Positions 12,359 through 20,493 of a DNA stretch of 20,611 nucleotides are shown one piece after another. The notes under the pieces were generated by a model that saw only the letters and a program-made list of their open reading frames with translations, did no database searches and was not told the origin of the DNA. The DNA comes from Planctomycetota bacterium (GTDB lineage: Bacteria > Planctomycetota > Planctomycetia > Pirellulales > Pirellulaceae), in NCBI GenBank assembly GCA_026692885.1, contig JAPLNJ010000844.1, positions 1 to 20,611 on the forward strand. Reading direction: 5' to 3'. How positions within the stretch are numbered: position 1 is the first letter of the stretch; each line of letters begins with the position of its first letter. A program made the position numbers and the translations under genes.

Positions 12359-13708
12359 ATGCGACTTTGGGCTCCGACAAGAAATAGCTCCCTCGCCCCG
12401 GTACTCCGGGGAGAGGGCCGAGGTGAGGGGCAGAAAAGCAAATGCCGACATTGTTTCTTGGCCGGTCCCTGGGCTCCGCTGCTGTGGACGCTGCTCGCCG
12501 CAACAACCGTCTCGGCCGGGGAAACGTGGCCAGAGTTGCGAGGACCAACGGGAGACGGACAGTCCGACGCGACGGGGTTACCGCTCACGTGGAGCGAGAC
12601 CGAGAACGTGACTTGGAAAACGCCGATTCACGATCGCGGCTGGTCGTCGCCCGTGATCTGGCACGATCAGATTTGGCTGACCACCGCCACGGCCGACGGT
12701 CAGCAGATGTTCGCCGTCTGCGTCGACCGGGCGACCGGCAAGATCCTCCATGACGTGCGGGTGTTCGACACGGAGCAGCTCGATCCCATCGCGGCCGTCA
12801 ACAGCTACGCCTCACCCACCGCGGCCATCGAAGCCGGTCGAGTTTACGCGCACTACGGCACCTACGGCACTGCCTGCCTCGATACGCAAGCCGGGCGCGT
12901 GCTGTGGACCCGCCGCGACCTGAAGTGCGACCACCATGAAGGTCCCGGATCTTCGCCGATCCTGTTCGAGAACCTGCTGATCTTTCACGTCGACGGCCGG
13001 GACGTGCAGTACGTCGTGGCCCTGGACAAAGTCACTGGCAAGACGGTCTGGAAGACGGACCGTTCGATCGATTACAGCAAGTACCCTGCCAATACGCGCA
13101 AGAGCTTCTGCACGCCGACCGTGATCGAATCCGGCGGGCGGGTGCAGTTGGTCAGCCCCGCGGCCAAGGCGGTGTTCGGCTACGACCCTCGCACCGGGCA
13201 GGAGTTGTGGAAGGTCCGTTACAATGGCTGGTCGATGGTGCCGCGCCCCCTGTTTGGACACGGTCTGGTGTATGTCATCACCGACTACGAGCGTCCCGAA
13301 CTCTGGGCTATCCGCTCCGATGGCCAGGGCGATGTCACGGACACCCACGTGGCCTGGGCTCTGCGGCAGGGTGTCGCGGCGAAACCGTCGCTGCTCTTGA
13401 TGGGGGATCTGCTGTCGATGGTTACCGACGAGGGGATCGCGGTCGGCATCGAGGCAAAAACGGGCGAGCTGATTGGCAAGGAGCGGCTGCGGGGGACCTT
13501 CTCGGCCTCGCCGATCTACGCCGCCGGACGGATGTACTGCTTTAATCAAGACTCTGTGACGACGGTGTTCGAGCCGGGCCGACCAGGCAAAGTTCTGGCG
13601 GTAAATGCCTTGAACGGCGAGCAACTGATGGCGACCCCGGCCGTGGCTGGCAAGGCCCTGTTTGTCCGCACCCACACGCATCTGTACCGTATCGAGTTGC
13701 CACGCTAG
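12359..13708 (+). CDS. exported PQQ-like beta-propeller protein
   Basis: A 449-residue protein. After a repeat-encoded stretch (residues about 8-25), a signal-peptide core follows (APLLWTLLAATTVSA, about residues 39-53). The mature part begins WPELRGPTGDGQSDATGLPL, a start common in planctomycete PQQ-like proteins, and has propeller blades with DRATGKILHD, DTQAGRVLWTRRD, DKVTGKTVWKT, DPRTGQELWKV and EAKTGELIGKE. Such proteins are exported and often structural or substrate-binding; no catalytic residues can be assigned. The start ATG 12359 has AAAGGA 8 bases upstream; ATG 12332 is possible but less supported. A dispersed repeat (12381-12430) is embedded in the N-region of the signal peptide. 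Its neighbour is the ThuA-like gene on the same strand, 346 bases upstream. Confidence 0.85.
   Translation: MRLWAPTRNSSLAPVLRGEGRGEGQKSKCRHCFLAGPWAPLLWTLLAATTVSAGETWPELRGPTGDGQSDATGLPLTWSETENVTWKTPIHDRGWSSPVIWHDQIWLTTATADGQQMFAVCVDRATGKILHDVRVFDTEQLDPIAAVNSYASPTAAIEAGRVYAHYGTYGTACLDTQAGRVLWTRRDLKCDHHEGPGSSPILFENLLIFHVDGRDVQYVVALDKVTGKTVWKTDRSIDYSKYPANTRKSFCTPTVIESGGRVQLVSPAAKAVFGYDPRTGQELWKVRYNGWSMVPRPLFGHGLVYVITDYERPELWAIRSDGQGDVTDTHVAWALRQGVAAKPSLLLMGDLLSMVTDEGIAVGIEAKTGELIGKERLRGTFSASPIYAAGRMYCFNQDSVTTVFEPGRPGKVLAVNALNGEQLMATPAVAGKALFVRTHTHLYRIELPR
12381..12430 (-). repeat. GGAGTACC-type dispersed repeat, copy 2, inside a coding sequence
   Basis: This is the reverse-orientation copy (GAAATAGCTCCCTCGCCCCG, then GTACTCCGGGG, ending GAGGTGAGGGG) of the elements at 3611-3664 and 18878-18932. 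It lies within the first 25 codons of the PQQ-like protein and is translated in frame as a hydrophilic stretch (SSLAPVLRGEGRGEG). Confidence 0.82.
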
Positions 13709-14036
13709 TCCTTCAACAAGCGAACCTTGGAGTGCGGTGACTTGTCACCGCTTTCTTCTGCTGGCGTTTCCGCCTTTTCTTTGTGCGGTACGTCCGGCGA
13801 GAAGTCGCGTGAACGTGGGGCTCGAGAGAGAGGATCGCGCCGGACGATGCGTAGTGTCCCCCCTAATCTTTCACCCTGATCTTTCACCCTAATCTAACTC
13901 CGACTGTACGGGAATGGTCGGGTGAGATGATGGGTGTGTGGTGATAGATTAGGTGGACCGGTACTGCTTCCAGTTGCTTGTTCCGGCCTACAGTAGCTCT
14001 GTCCCGCATGACGTGGCGAACCGCGGGTGGGGTGGA
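13709..14036. other. convergent spacer with repeat remnants
   Basis: No gene is seen between the convergent PQQ-like and GH5-like genes. GCGGTGAC-TT-GTCACCGC at 13734-13751 followed by TTTCTT is a compact terminator-like hairpin for the PQQ-like gene. At 13862-13895 a 13-base unit (CCTAATCTTTCAC, CCTGATCTTTCAC, CCTAATCT) is tandemly repeated, and a partly complementary GGTGATAGATTAGG lies at 13940-13953. This resembles the end of a decayed mobile element, but no transposase is present. Confidence 0.5.
13734..13757 (+). terminator. terminator-like hairpin after the PQQ-like gene
   Basis: A perfect 8-bp stem (GCGGTGAC / GTCACCGC) with a two-base loop is followed by TTTCTT, 26 bases after the stop codon. 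The loop is shorter than ideal and the T run is interrupted. The same hairpin is a common planctomycete spacer motif, so it may be a repeat rather than a dedicated terminator. Confidence 0.45.
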
Positions 14037-15179
14037 TCAATCGGGAGTTTTCTTCAGGTACGGCGAATGCTCGCGCCAATAGCGCAGCCACTCCGCCATG
14101 ATCGCGCCTGCGAGGTCGCCCTTGGCCTGGTTCTCTTCGATCGTCGCGCCCCAGTAGAAGCTGATCCACCCATCCACGTGCTTGCGCGAGCCCTCGATGA
14201 AGGCCCCCGTTTCCTCCAGCCCAGCTGCGAGTGGGAAGATCTCCTCGATCACCAGCGGTTTGCCCACCTCGTACACGGCCAGCGCTTCCAGCGAGCCTGC
14301 CAGCTCCCCCTTTTTCGGATAGAAATGCACGCTGGCAAAATCGAGCGGCCCGCCCACCTCCGGCGCATAGAACAACGGCTTGGCCCCTTTGAACACCTGG
14401 GCCCAGGGAATCACACCCACCGTAAGCATGTGCCGCTGGTCGATCTCGCGAATAGCGCCCGTCAGCTGCTTGACCCAATCCCGCGCGACCTCGATTCGTG
14501 TCCGCCCGGCAAGGTCTAGCGCGATGCGCTGGACGAAGTACTTGCCGGCGAATTCGCCTGCCAGCCACGCGGTTTCCGGTTTTTCTCCCGGCAGGATCGG
14601 CTCGTTCATCAGGTCGTAGCAGAAAACGGCGGGACGGTCCTGGCACACTCCGGCCACGGCTCGCCAGAACCTGGCTTGCACGTCCCACCGCGCCGCTTCG
14701 TCCAAGGTATCGTACCAGGCGGGCACATCCGGCTTGTGATAACAGCCCAGCCCCGTCAGATCCAGATACAGGCCGGTGCGTTCCGCCAATTCCACTAACT
14801 CACCCAGCCGCACGAGGTTGGCGGCATGGGGTTGCTCGGCGGTGTCCATGAACTTCGCCAGCTGCAGGTGCACGCGCACCACATTCGCTCCGAGCGCCTT
14901 GATCTCTGCGAAATCCGCCGCTACCTTCGGCCATTCCTGATGCCAGTAATCCTCGATCAGCCGGCCCTGCTCGTCGTGATCGTAGTTCACGCCCCACATC
15001 ACGATGCGCTGGCCCGTCGCTGCGCCGACGAAATGCGTTCCGTCCTGGCTCACCCGGATCCACTCCAGCCCCTGAGCTGGGGCCTCGGCCCGTGCCTCCT
15101 CGCGGCGATCCGCTGCGTCCGTTCGAGCGGCCACCGTCGCCAACAGCATTCCCAGAACCGCCCTGCTGATCATCGCCAT
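14037..15179 (-). CDS. GH5-like secreted glycoside hydrolase (cellulase superfamily)
   Basis: A 380-residue protein with a signal peptide (MAMISRAVLGMLLATVAA, cleavage near residue 23). The TIM-barrel hydrolase pattern is visible: MWGVNYDHD, LGANVVRVHLQL, the acid/base motif YDLMNEP with E193, SVHFYPKKGEL, and the nucleophile region KPLVIEEIFPL (E312 or E313), then SFYWGA. These are clan GH-A features, nearest to GH5. The substrate cannot be told from sequence; a beta-mannosidic, beta-glucosidic or other polysaccharide is possible. Start 15179 has GAAAGG about 9 bases upstream, and the longer frame from 15224 adds a non-signal extension. It follows the PQQ-like gene on the same strand by 83 bases, so they may be cotranscribed. 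It ends about 345 bases before the convergent PQQ-like gene. Confidence 0.82.
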   Translation of the reverse strand: MAMISRAVLGMLLATVAARTDAADRREEARAEAPAQGLEWIRVSQDGTHFVGAATGQRIVMWGVNYDHDEQGRLIEDYWHQEWPKVAADFAEIKALGANVVRVHLQLAKFMDTAEQPHAANLVRLGELVELAERTGLYLDLTGLGCYHKPDVPAWYDTLDEAARWDVQARFWRAVAGVCQDRPAVFCYDLMNEPILPGEKPETAWLAGEFAGKYFVQRIALDLAGRTRIEVARDWVKQLTGAIREIDQRHMLTVGVIPWAQVFKGAKPLFYAPEVGGPLDFASVHFYPKKGELAGSLEALAVYEVGKPLVIEEIFPLAAGLEETGAFIEGSRKHVDGWISFYWGATIEENQAKGDLAGAIMAEWLRYWREHSPYLKKTPD

Positions 15180-15262
15180 GTGCGCAAGCCTTTCATGCAA
15201 CTTCAAAGACCGCGGCCCACCCACTCGGAGTGGCCGCCAGCAATGTCCTGAAGCCGGAAGGG

Positions 15263-16960
15263 CTATTTGAAAGGATCATCGGCTGCTTTATCGGCTGCTC
15301 CAGCGGCTGCCCCAGCGCCATCTGCGCCGAACGGATCCATCGCGCCTCCCGCGTCATCCTTCGCGTCATCCTTCGCGTCATCCTTCGCGTCGTCTTTGGC
15401 ATCGTCTTTGGCGTCGTCTTTGGCGTCGTCTTTGGCCGGGGCAGCATCGCCGAACGGGTCGGCGCCGCCGGCTCCGAACGGATCCTCGGGCTTGCCGGCG
15501 TCAGCTGGCTTTGCGCCACCCGCGGCAGCCGGTTGCTTGTTCGGTTTGGCTTCGGCCGGTTTGCCCTTGGGCGGTTTCGTCGCTGGATCCTCTTCCCCGG
15601 CTTCCTCAGCGGCGGCTTCAGCCTTCTTGACTTCGTCGGGATCGATGACACCTGCATGCACCAGCGGCCAGACCCGGTTCGTCTCGCGCAGACACATGAG
15701 CAAGCCGGTTTTCGTACCCAGGTAAATCCGATCCGTTTGTAGATTCGTGTAGAACAGATCCAACAACTGCGTGGCCAGGGAGCCGATTCGGCCGCCGGTC
15801 TTGGCGTCGACGATGATCAGCCGGCCTGAGTCACCCAGGCAATACACGCGATCCTGGCTGGCCGCAAGGAAGCTCTTGAAGCCCGACGAGATCCATTTCG
15901 ACTGCCCGGTCTGGAGCTCGATGCAGAATAGACTCCCCTTGTCGGTAACGACGTACAGGTTTTCGCCAACTGGAACGGGGGTATTGCTGATGGCTTCCCC
16001 GGTCGAAAACACCCAGGTCTCGCTGCCGGACATTTCATGGAGGCAGTACACATAGCCGTCAATGGAAGCGACGAAGATGTAGTTGGGTACGAAATAAGAC
16101 GCCTGGCAGACAATCGCGTCCTTCGCCTCTAAGCGATACCGCAGTCCTTTCTTGCTGGCGCGAGCGGCGTACAGGAAGCCGCGATCGGTCGGCCAGGCCA
16201 CGACCTCGGCCGTGGTGATAGGCTGCACGAGGGTGCGCCCGTTGGATTTGTAGATCTCGGGGAGCGTGCGGGTTTCCTTGATGGTGTAGAGTTCCACATT
16301 GCCGCTGATCATCGGCACCACCACATAGTCTTTGGTGATCGCGGCCCCCGCCCCCGGCACACCTTTGACCCGCCGTTTCCAGATGATTTCGCCGGTTTTT
16401 CGCTTGAGCAGATACAGATCCGAGCCGTTCAGAATGGCGAGGTAGGGTTCGCTCGCGGCCGGGCACTCGGTGGGATGGTCACGATTGCCGATGACATCGG
16501 CCCAGCGCGTCGCGCCCGTCTCGGCGTTGATCGCATGCACGATCGCCCGATCCGACGTGGCGTACAGCGAGGTTTCCGGGATCAGCACCTTCTGGACTTT
16601 CCCTTCCAGTTTCCGCTCCTTGAGTTCTGCGACGAATTCTTCGGCCTCTCGCTTGGCACCCTCTTTCCCCAGGACTTTGCCGAAGCGATCCAGATCATGT
16701 TCCGAGAACGTCCGTCGGCGGCTATCGTACTGCACGTCAAACACGGTGATGATGTCCGCCACGCTGACGTAGGCGGTCAGATTCGTGACGCGCCCGCGAG
16801 TCGGATCCAGTTCGACCTGCGTGACCCAGGCCCGTTCCAGACCGAAGCGGCGCGCTTCGTTCTCCGAAACCAAGCCCTCGACATTGCGTTGCCCCCAAGC
16901 CGTGGCTACCGACAGTACGCACCAACACGACGCGATCAGGAAGGCGATGGTTCGGGACAT
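15263..16960 (-). CDS. exported PQQ-like beta-propeller protein with KDDA repeat tail
   Basis: A 565-residue protein with a signal peptide (MSRTIAFLIASCWCVLSVA, cleavage after TAWG). The N-terminal domain (about 25-125) has no family I can name: WVTQVELDPTRGRVTNLTAY, then YVSVADIITVFDVQYDSRRR. A propeller with PQQ-like blades follows (AINAETGATRWAD, KRKTGEIIWKRRV, HEMSGSETWVF, ELQTGQSKWIS, DAKTGGRIGS). After about residue 440 there is a long disordered tail rich in Lys, Pro, Ala and Gly with DPFG motifs and seven exact KDDA units, ending ADDPFK. The tail is likely periplasmic or surface-exposed and may bind cations or polysaccharide; this is inference. The start is backed only weakly (GGAT before GTTATCC context). 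Confidence 0.82.
   Translation of the reverse strand: MSRTIAFLIASCWCVLSVATAWGQRNVEGLVSENEARRFGLERAWVTQVELDPTRGRVTNLTAYVSVADIITVFDVQYDSRRRTFSEHDLDRFGKVLGKEGAKREAEEFVAELKERKLEGKVQKVLIPETSLYATSDRAIVHAINAETGATRWADVIGNRDHPTECPAASEPYLAILNGSDLYLLKRKTGEIIWKRRVKGVPGAGAAITKDYVVVPMISGNVELYTIKETRTLPEIYKSNGRTLVQPITTAEVVAWPTDRGFLYAARASKKGLRYRLEAKDAIVCQASYFVPNYIFVASIDGYVYCLHEMSGSETWVFSTGEAISNTPVPVGENLYVVTDKGSLFCIELQTGQSKWISSGFKSFLAASQDRVYCLGDSGRLIIVDAKTGGRIGSLATQLLDLFYTNLQTDRIYLGTKTGLLMCLRETNRVWPLVHAGVIDPDEVKKAEAAAEEAGEEDPATKPPKGKPAEAKPNKQPAAAGGAKPADAGKPEDPFGAGGADPFGDAAPAKDDAKDDAKDDAKDDAKDDAKDDAKDDAGGAMDPFGADGAGAAAGAADKAADDPFK
15351..15434. repeat. 12-base coding tandem repeat, seven units
   Basis: Seven 12-base units encode the KDDA repeats of the PQQ-like protein. 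On the plus strand, units 1-3 are identical (GCGTCATCCTTC). Units 4-7 use a second form (GCGTCGTCTTTG), with one G-to-A change in unit 5. No frame change is possible, because the unit length is a multiple of three. Confidence 0.95.
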
Positions 16961-17603
16961 GGCGGTTATCCGTAAGTTATGGACTGCGCAAGATCTGCCG
17001 GGTCGAGGCTACGCTAAGTGTAAGCGCCTGCTACCAAGCTGTCAAAATTGCTTTCGGCAAACGGAGCGGTTCAAGTCGAGCCGGACTTGGAACCCCGTCG
17101 CAGCTGCGTAGCAGGTTGCGAAGAAGCTAGGGATTCGATTGATTTTCGCGGCCGTTTGTGGATCTCGGTTGCAGAAGGGGCTCCGCACAGATCCTGTCCA
17201 ACCGCTTTGTTCATGGGACGACAGGAACGGGTCTGAAGAAGACGGCCTTGATCAACTGGCCGTATCGCAGCGGTTCAAGCCGATTTCGAGTTCGGGGTAG
17301 TTCATTGTCGATCCTCCAGTCCGTGCCGATTCGGTGCGGGATCCCAAGGCTTCCAGCGGCCCCGCTGGCCGAATTCACAAGTTCTTGAAGGGCGTATTCC
17401 CCGGCCCTCTGCGTCTGTCGCGTCTCTGCGGTGTCCTTTCTCGCCCGGGCTGGAGAGGCTGCAGACCGCTGGACCCACCCCAGAGGCGCGACAGACGCAG
17501 AGAGATCGTCGGGGTCAACCGCGATAGCTATTTTCGATGGCTGGCGTTCAGCCGTGATCCTACCATTCTTCGTTCTTCGGCAGAACGGCAAGTCACAAGT
17601 TCG
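16961..17603. other. 643-base spacer with repeats and a gene remnant
   Basis: No intact gene is supported. It contains a truncated gene start at 17252-17305 (minus) and a 22-base inverted repeat at 17407-17428 / 17481-17502 (CTCTGCGTCTGTCGCG core, one mismatch). 17530-17590 resembles other spacer repeats known to me from this phylum (ATGGCTGGCGTTCAGCCGTG with a GGCTG.../...CAGCC palindrome). Short open frames here have repeat-like translations. Confidence 0.55.
17252..17305 (-). pseudogene. possible 5' remnant of a planctomycete gene
   Basis: On the minus strand a strong ribosome site (GGAGGATCGACA) leads into ATG and 17 codons, MNYPELEIGLNRCDTAS, then a TGA. The PELEIGL start resembles the N-terminus of larger planctomycete proteins (CHAT-domain or related) that I remember only by pattern. 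No continuation is recognisable downstream in any frame. It could be a decayed gene or a leader peptide. Confidence 0.35.
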
Positions 17604-18371
17604 TCACGGAGGCTGGGGCGTGAATTGCCGGGCCCACACCTCATCCTGCGGCGTCAGCGGCGGGTCGGGAGCCCCGTCGTAGATGTACGTCTGATAGTGG
17701 GCCTTGTCGTAGATGTCGTGCAGCGCTTCCTGGAGATCCAGTTGTGCATCCGGGTCGGGGGCGCGCAGCGGAATGGGAACCAGCGGCAGCCGATCACTCA
17801 ACCGCAGCGGCCAAATGCCGACGCGGGGCCGCTGTTCGCAACGGCTGACCAGCACGCAGTAGTCGCAGGCCGGCCAATCTTCCACCGGCGGGCGTCGGCC
17901 GCCGCGCAACAAGTCGATCTCCACGAAATGGGCCGCGCTGGCCAAGACCTCATGGCGTTTGGCCAAGTATTGGTCGCGATCAGCTCCCGGCCGTTTATTG
18001 GCAGGGCTGAGCAATTCGATCAGGGTCACCAACTGGCGGTTCCGGCGATCGCGGATTTCGACGAACGCCAGGCGTTCCACATCCACGGCCGGCAGATAGC
18101 CTTCCGCCGGCGCTTCGAGCACCCCAGTAGCGGTCTGTCTTTCGGCGGCGGACCTGCCGCGACCAACGGTGATGTCCGCGCGGCCCAAGAACCGCCGTTG
18201 CTCGGCCGACAGCTCGTGGATGTAAATGTGCTCGTCGATCTTGACGATGTAGCGGGGATCGACCTGCGCCGCGATCCGTTCGGCTACCAGCGGCAGGAAG
18301 CGTTCGTGAAAGTCATGCCAGGCATCCTCTTGCTCCAGATACGGATTCATTCCCGGAAACGGTGACGGCAT
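17604..18371 (-). CDS. DUF4058 family protein
   Basis: A 255-residue protein. The start MPSPFPGMNPYLEQEDAWHD is the family signature, followed by DPRYIVKIDEHIYIHELSAE, the RADITVGRG segment, VEIRDRRNRQLVTLIELLSP (nuclease-like beta strand with E and ND-type charged residues), and a C-terminal region ending QDEVWARQFTPQPP. DUF4058 is common in planctomycetes and cyanobacteria and has no established function. The ILVTLIELLSPANK pattern resembles PD-(D/E)XK-type folds, which is inference only. ATG 18371 was chosen because the family begins MPSPFPG and GGGAG lies 8 bases upstream; the frame from 18386 adds five residues. It is divergent from the sulfatase with 572 bases between. Confidence 0.85.
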   Translation of the reverse strand: MPSPFPGMNPYLEQEDAWHDFHERFLPLVAERIAAQVDPRYIVKIDEHIYIHELSAEQRRFLGRADITVGRGRSAAERQTATGVLEAPAEGYLPAVDVERLAFVEIRDRRNRQLVTLIELLSPANKRPGADRDQYLAKRHEVLASAAHFVEIDLLRGGRRPPVEDWPACDYCVLVSRCEQRPRVGIWPLRLSDRLPLVPIPLRAPDPDAQLDLQEALHDIYDKAHYQTYIYDGAPDPPLTPQDEVWARQFTPQPP

Positions 18372-18943
18372 GGCGCGTGCTCCCAATGACGAGATCCGGT
18401 GTTGCCGCAGGCCATCCCCGCGGGGCCGACGAACGGTACGCCGATGTGTCGTACGTAACCGCTGGCCATTCTACTCCATCTCCGCAGCTCAGATAACCCG
18501 CCGCGCGCGTCGCATGCCGACACCGTCCCGTTGCTGGGAGAACAGCCAGTCGTCGTCGGCCGACGTGCTGCGGTTCGTCTCAGGGTCGCCAGCGGATTGC
18601 CATCGGAACGTTGACGGTGGCTCGGAAACGCGAGATACTGGGGCGACTTTGTTTCCGCTCCTGGTCCAGCCGGGAATTGTCGTCCAGCCGCGGAATCGCT
18701 GTCCAACCGGCGTAAGCCGCTGGGCCTGGACAGGTAATGGATCGTCCCTCCCTTCGGCAGCGAGACAGCACCATGGTCTCTAGTGCATCGTTCGTGGGGT
18801 ATGAATCTGGAAGTGATTTATCCCGTCGGTGGCTTCTTAGGAACGGCCGAAGAATAGCTTCGGCGTTTGCTGTTCGGCCCCTCACGCCCACCCTCTTTAG
18901 GGAGTACCGAGGCGAGGGAGTTTTTTCTCGGCCGATCCTGAGA
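18372..18943. other. 572-base divergent spacer before the sulfatase
   Basis: It must hold the promoters for the DUF4058 and sulfatase genes, though I could not pick convincing boxes. The only clear elements are a GGCCGAAG/CTTCGG hairpin near 18844-18863 and the dispersed repeat at 18878-18932. Several open frames cross it without family resemblance. The sulfatase frame stays open through it from 18737, so an upstream start cannot be ruled out. Confidence 0.5.
18878..18932 (+). repeat. GGAGTACC-type dispersed repeat, copy 3
   Basis: Reads CCCCTCACGCCCACCCTCTT, then GGAGTACCGAGGCGAGGGAG and TTTTTTCTCGG; a diverged copy of 3611-3664 and 12381-12430 with the central palindrome partly lost. It ends 11 bases before the sulfatase ATG at 18944 and is open in the same frame as that gene. 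Confidence 0.8.
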
Positions 18944-20428
18944 ATGACTCCCTTGCTTCTCGCCGTCGCTGCGATCGTGCTGTCGGCCTGCCCCACACGG
19001 CTGGGCCACTGCGCCGATTCCCACCGTCTGCCCAACTTCCTGATCATCTTCATGGACGATATGGGCTATGCCGACATCGGCCCGTTCGGCGCTCAAGGTT
19101 ACCAGACGCCTAATCTCGATCGCCTGGCCAAGGAAGGCCGCAGGTTCACCGACTTCTACGCCACCCAGGCCGTCTGCTCGGCCTCGCGAGCCGGCCTGAT
19201 GACCGGTTGCTACAACGTTCGCGTCGGCATCCACGGAGCTTTGGCCCATCAGGCGAACCACGGCCTCGGTGCCCAGGAGATGAGCCTGGCGGACGTCGTA
19301 AAACAGAAAGGCTACGCCACCGCCTGCTACGGCAAGTGGCACCTGGGGCATCACCCCAAGTTCCTGCCCACCAGCCACGGTTTCGATGAGTTCTTCGGCC
19401 TGCCCTACTCGAACGACATGTGGCCGTTGCATCCGACGGCCGGCAAGAACTTCCCCGATTTGCCGCTGTTGGAAGGGACTCGCGTGGTGATTCCGCGGAT
19501 GAGTGACGAAGACCAGAATCAGCTTACGACCCAGTACACCGAACGGGCCGTACGGTTTATCGAGAAGAACCAAGACCGGCCGTTCCTGCTGTACCTCGCG
19601 CATACGATGGTCCACGTGCCGCTGCATGTGTCGGACAAGTTTCGTGGCAAGAGCCAGCGCGGTTTGTTCGGTGACGTGATGCTGGAGGTCGATTGGTCGG
19701 TGGGGCAAATCCTGGACTCGCTACGCCAGCACCAGCTCGATCGCGACACGCTGGTGATCTTCACGTCCGACAACGGGCCGTGGCTCAGCTACGGCGAGCA
19801 CGCCGGCTCGGCAGGCCCGCTGCGCGAGGGCAAGGGTACCATGTTTGACGGGGGTTGCCGCGAACCGACCGTGATGTGGTGGCCGGGGAAAATCCCGGCC
19901 GGCAGCGTCTGCCAGACGCCCGCCATGACCATCGACATCCTGCCGACGATCGCGCAGTTGGCGGGGGCGAAATTGCCGAACCATCCGATCGACGGCAAGA
20001 ACATCTGGCCTTTGCTGGCGGGTCAGCCGGGAGCGGAGAGTCCTCACGAAGCGTATTACTTTTACTGGGGCCAGCAACTGCAGGCGGTCCGCAGGGGGAA
20101 ATGGAAGCTGCATTTCCCGCACGCCTACCAGACGCTGGCCGGCCAGCCAGGTGGACGCGATGGGCGCCCGGTGCCCTACGAACAGGCCCAGCTCGAGCTG
20201 GCTTTGTTCGATCTGGAAAACGATCTGGGCGAGACTACGAACGTCGCCGACCAACATCCTGACGTCGTGGCGCAGATCAAGGCGTTGGCCGACCGCATGC
20301 GGGCCGAACTGGGTGACTCGGCGACCAAGCAGAAGGGGGCCGGTGTGCGCGAGTCCGGCCGGCTGGAACCCGGCGACTTGCGGTTCGAATGGAAGCCGGG
20401 GCAGGCCCTGCAGGTCGAGGCGAAGTAA
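18944..20428 (+). CDS. exported S1-family sulfatase (arylsulfatase A type)
   Basis: A 494-residue sulfatase. The metal site begins [16 protein letters not shown] (D38, D39). The formylglycine site is C78 in [14 protein letters not shown], a CXAXR form. [21 protein letters not shown] [25 protein letters not shown] and the C-terminal GKWKLHF complete the family pattern. It hydrolyses sulfate esters, probably on polysaccharide, after maturation of the cysteine to formylglycine by an enzyme not in this window. The N-terminus ([16 protein letters not shown]) has a lipobox-like LSAC, so it may be a lipoprotein, but the charged N-region is missing with this start. A longer start (ATG 18773 or 18737) would read through a repeat. 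ATG 18944 is preferred, with a weak ribosome site. Confidence 0.88.
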   Translation: MTPLLLAVAAIVLSACPTRLGHCADSHRLPNFLIIFMDDMGYADIGPFGAQGYQTPNLDRLAKEGRRFTDFYATQAVCSASRAGLMTGCYNVRVGIHGALAHQANHGLGAQEMSLADVVKQKGYATACYGKWHLGHHPKFLPTSHGFDEFFGLPYSNDMWPLHPTAGKNFPDLPLLEGTRVVIPRMSDEDQNQLTTQYTERAVRFIEKNQDRPFLLYLAHTMVHVPLHVSDKFRGKSQRGLFGDVMLEVDWSVGQILDSLRQHQLDRDTLVIFTSDNGPWLSYGEHAGSAGPLREGKGTMFDGGCREPTVMWWPGKIPAGSVCQTPAMTIDILPTIAQLAGAKLPNHPIDGKNIWPLLAGQPGAESPHEAYYFYWGQQLQAVRRGKWKLHFPHAYQTLAGQPGGRDGRPVPYEQAQLELALFDLENDLGETTNVADQHPDVVAQIKALADRMRAELGDSATKQKGAGVRESGRLEPGDLRFEWKPGQALQVEAK

Positions 20429-20493
20429 GCGGCCGGCGTATCAATAACTATTCTGTAACCAAGGATTAGTACTATATCGCAATGGATGGAGCC

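Noticed and set aside
12442..12753. 103-codon frame starting just after the GAGGTGAGGGG repeat edge
   Set aside because: A well-spaced ribosome-like site is present, but the frame is a shadow of the PQQ-like gene with an Arg-rich translation and no domain.
15230..15742. Plus-strand frames with Ser/Ala/Val-rich repeats
   Set aside because: Antisense of the KDDA-encoding tandem repeat; repetitive only because the real gene is.
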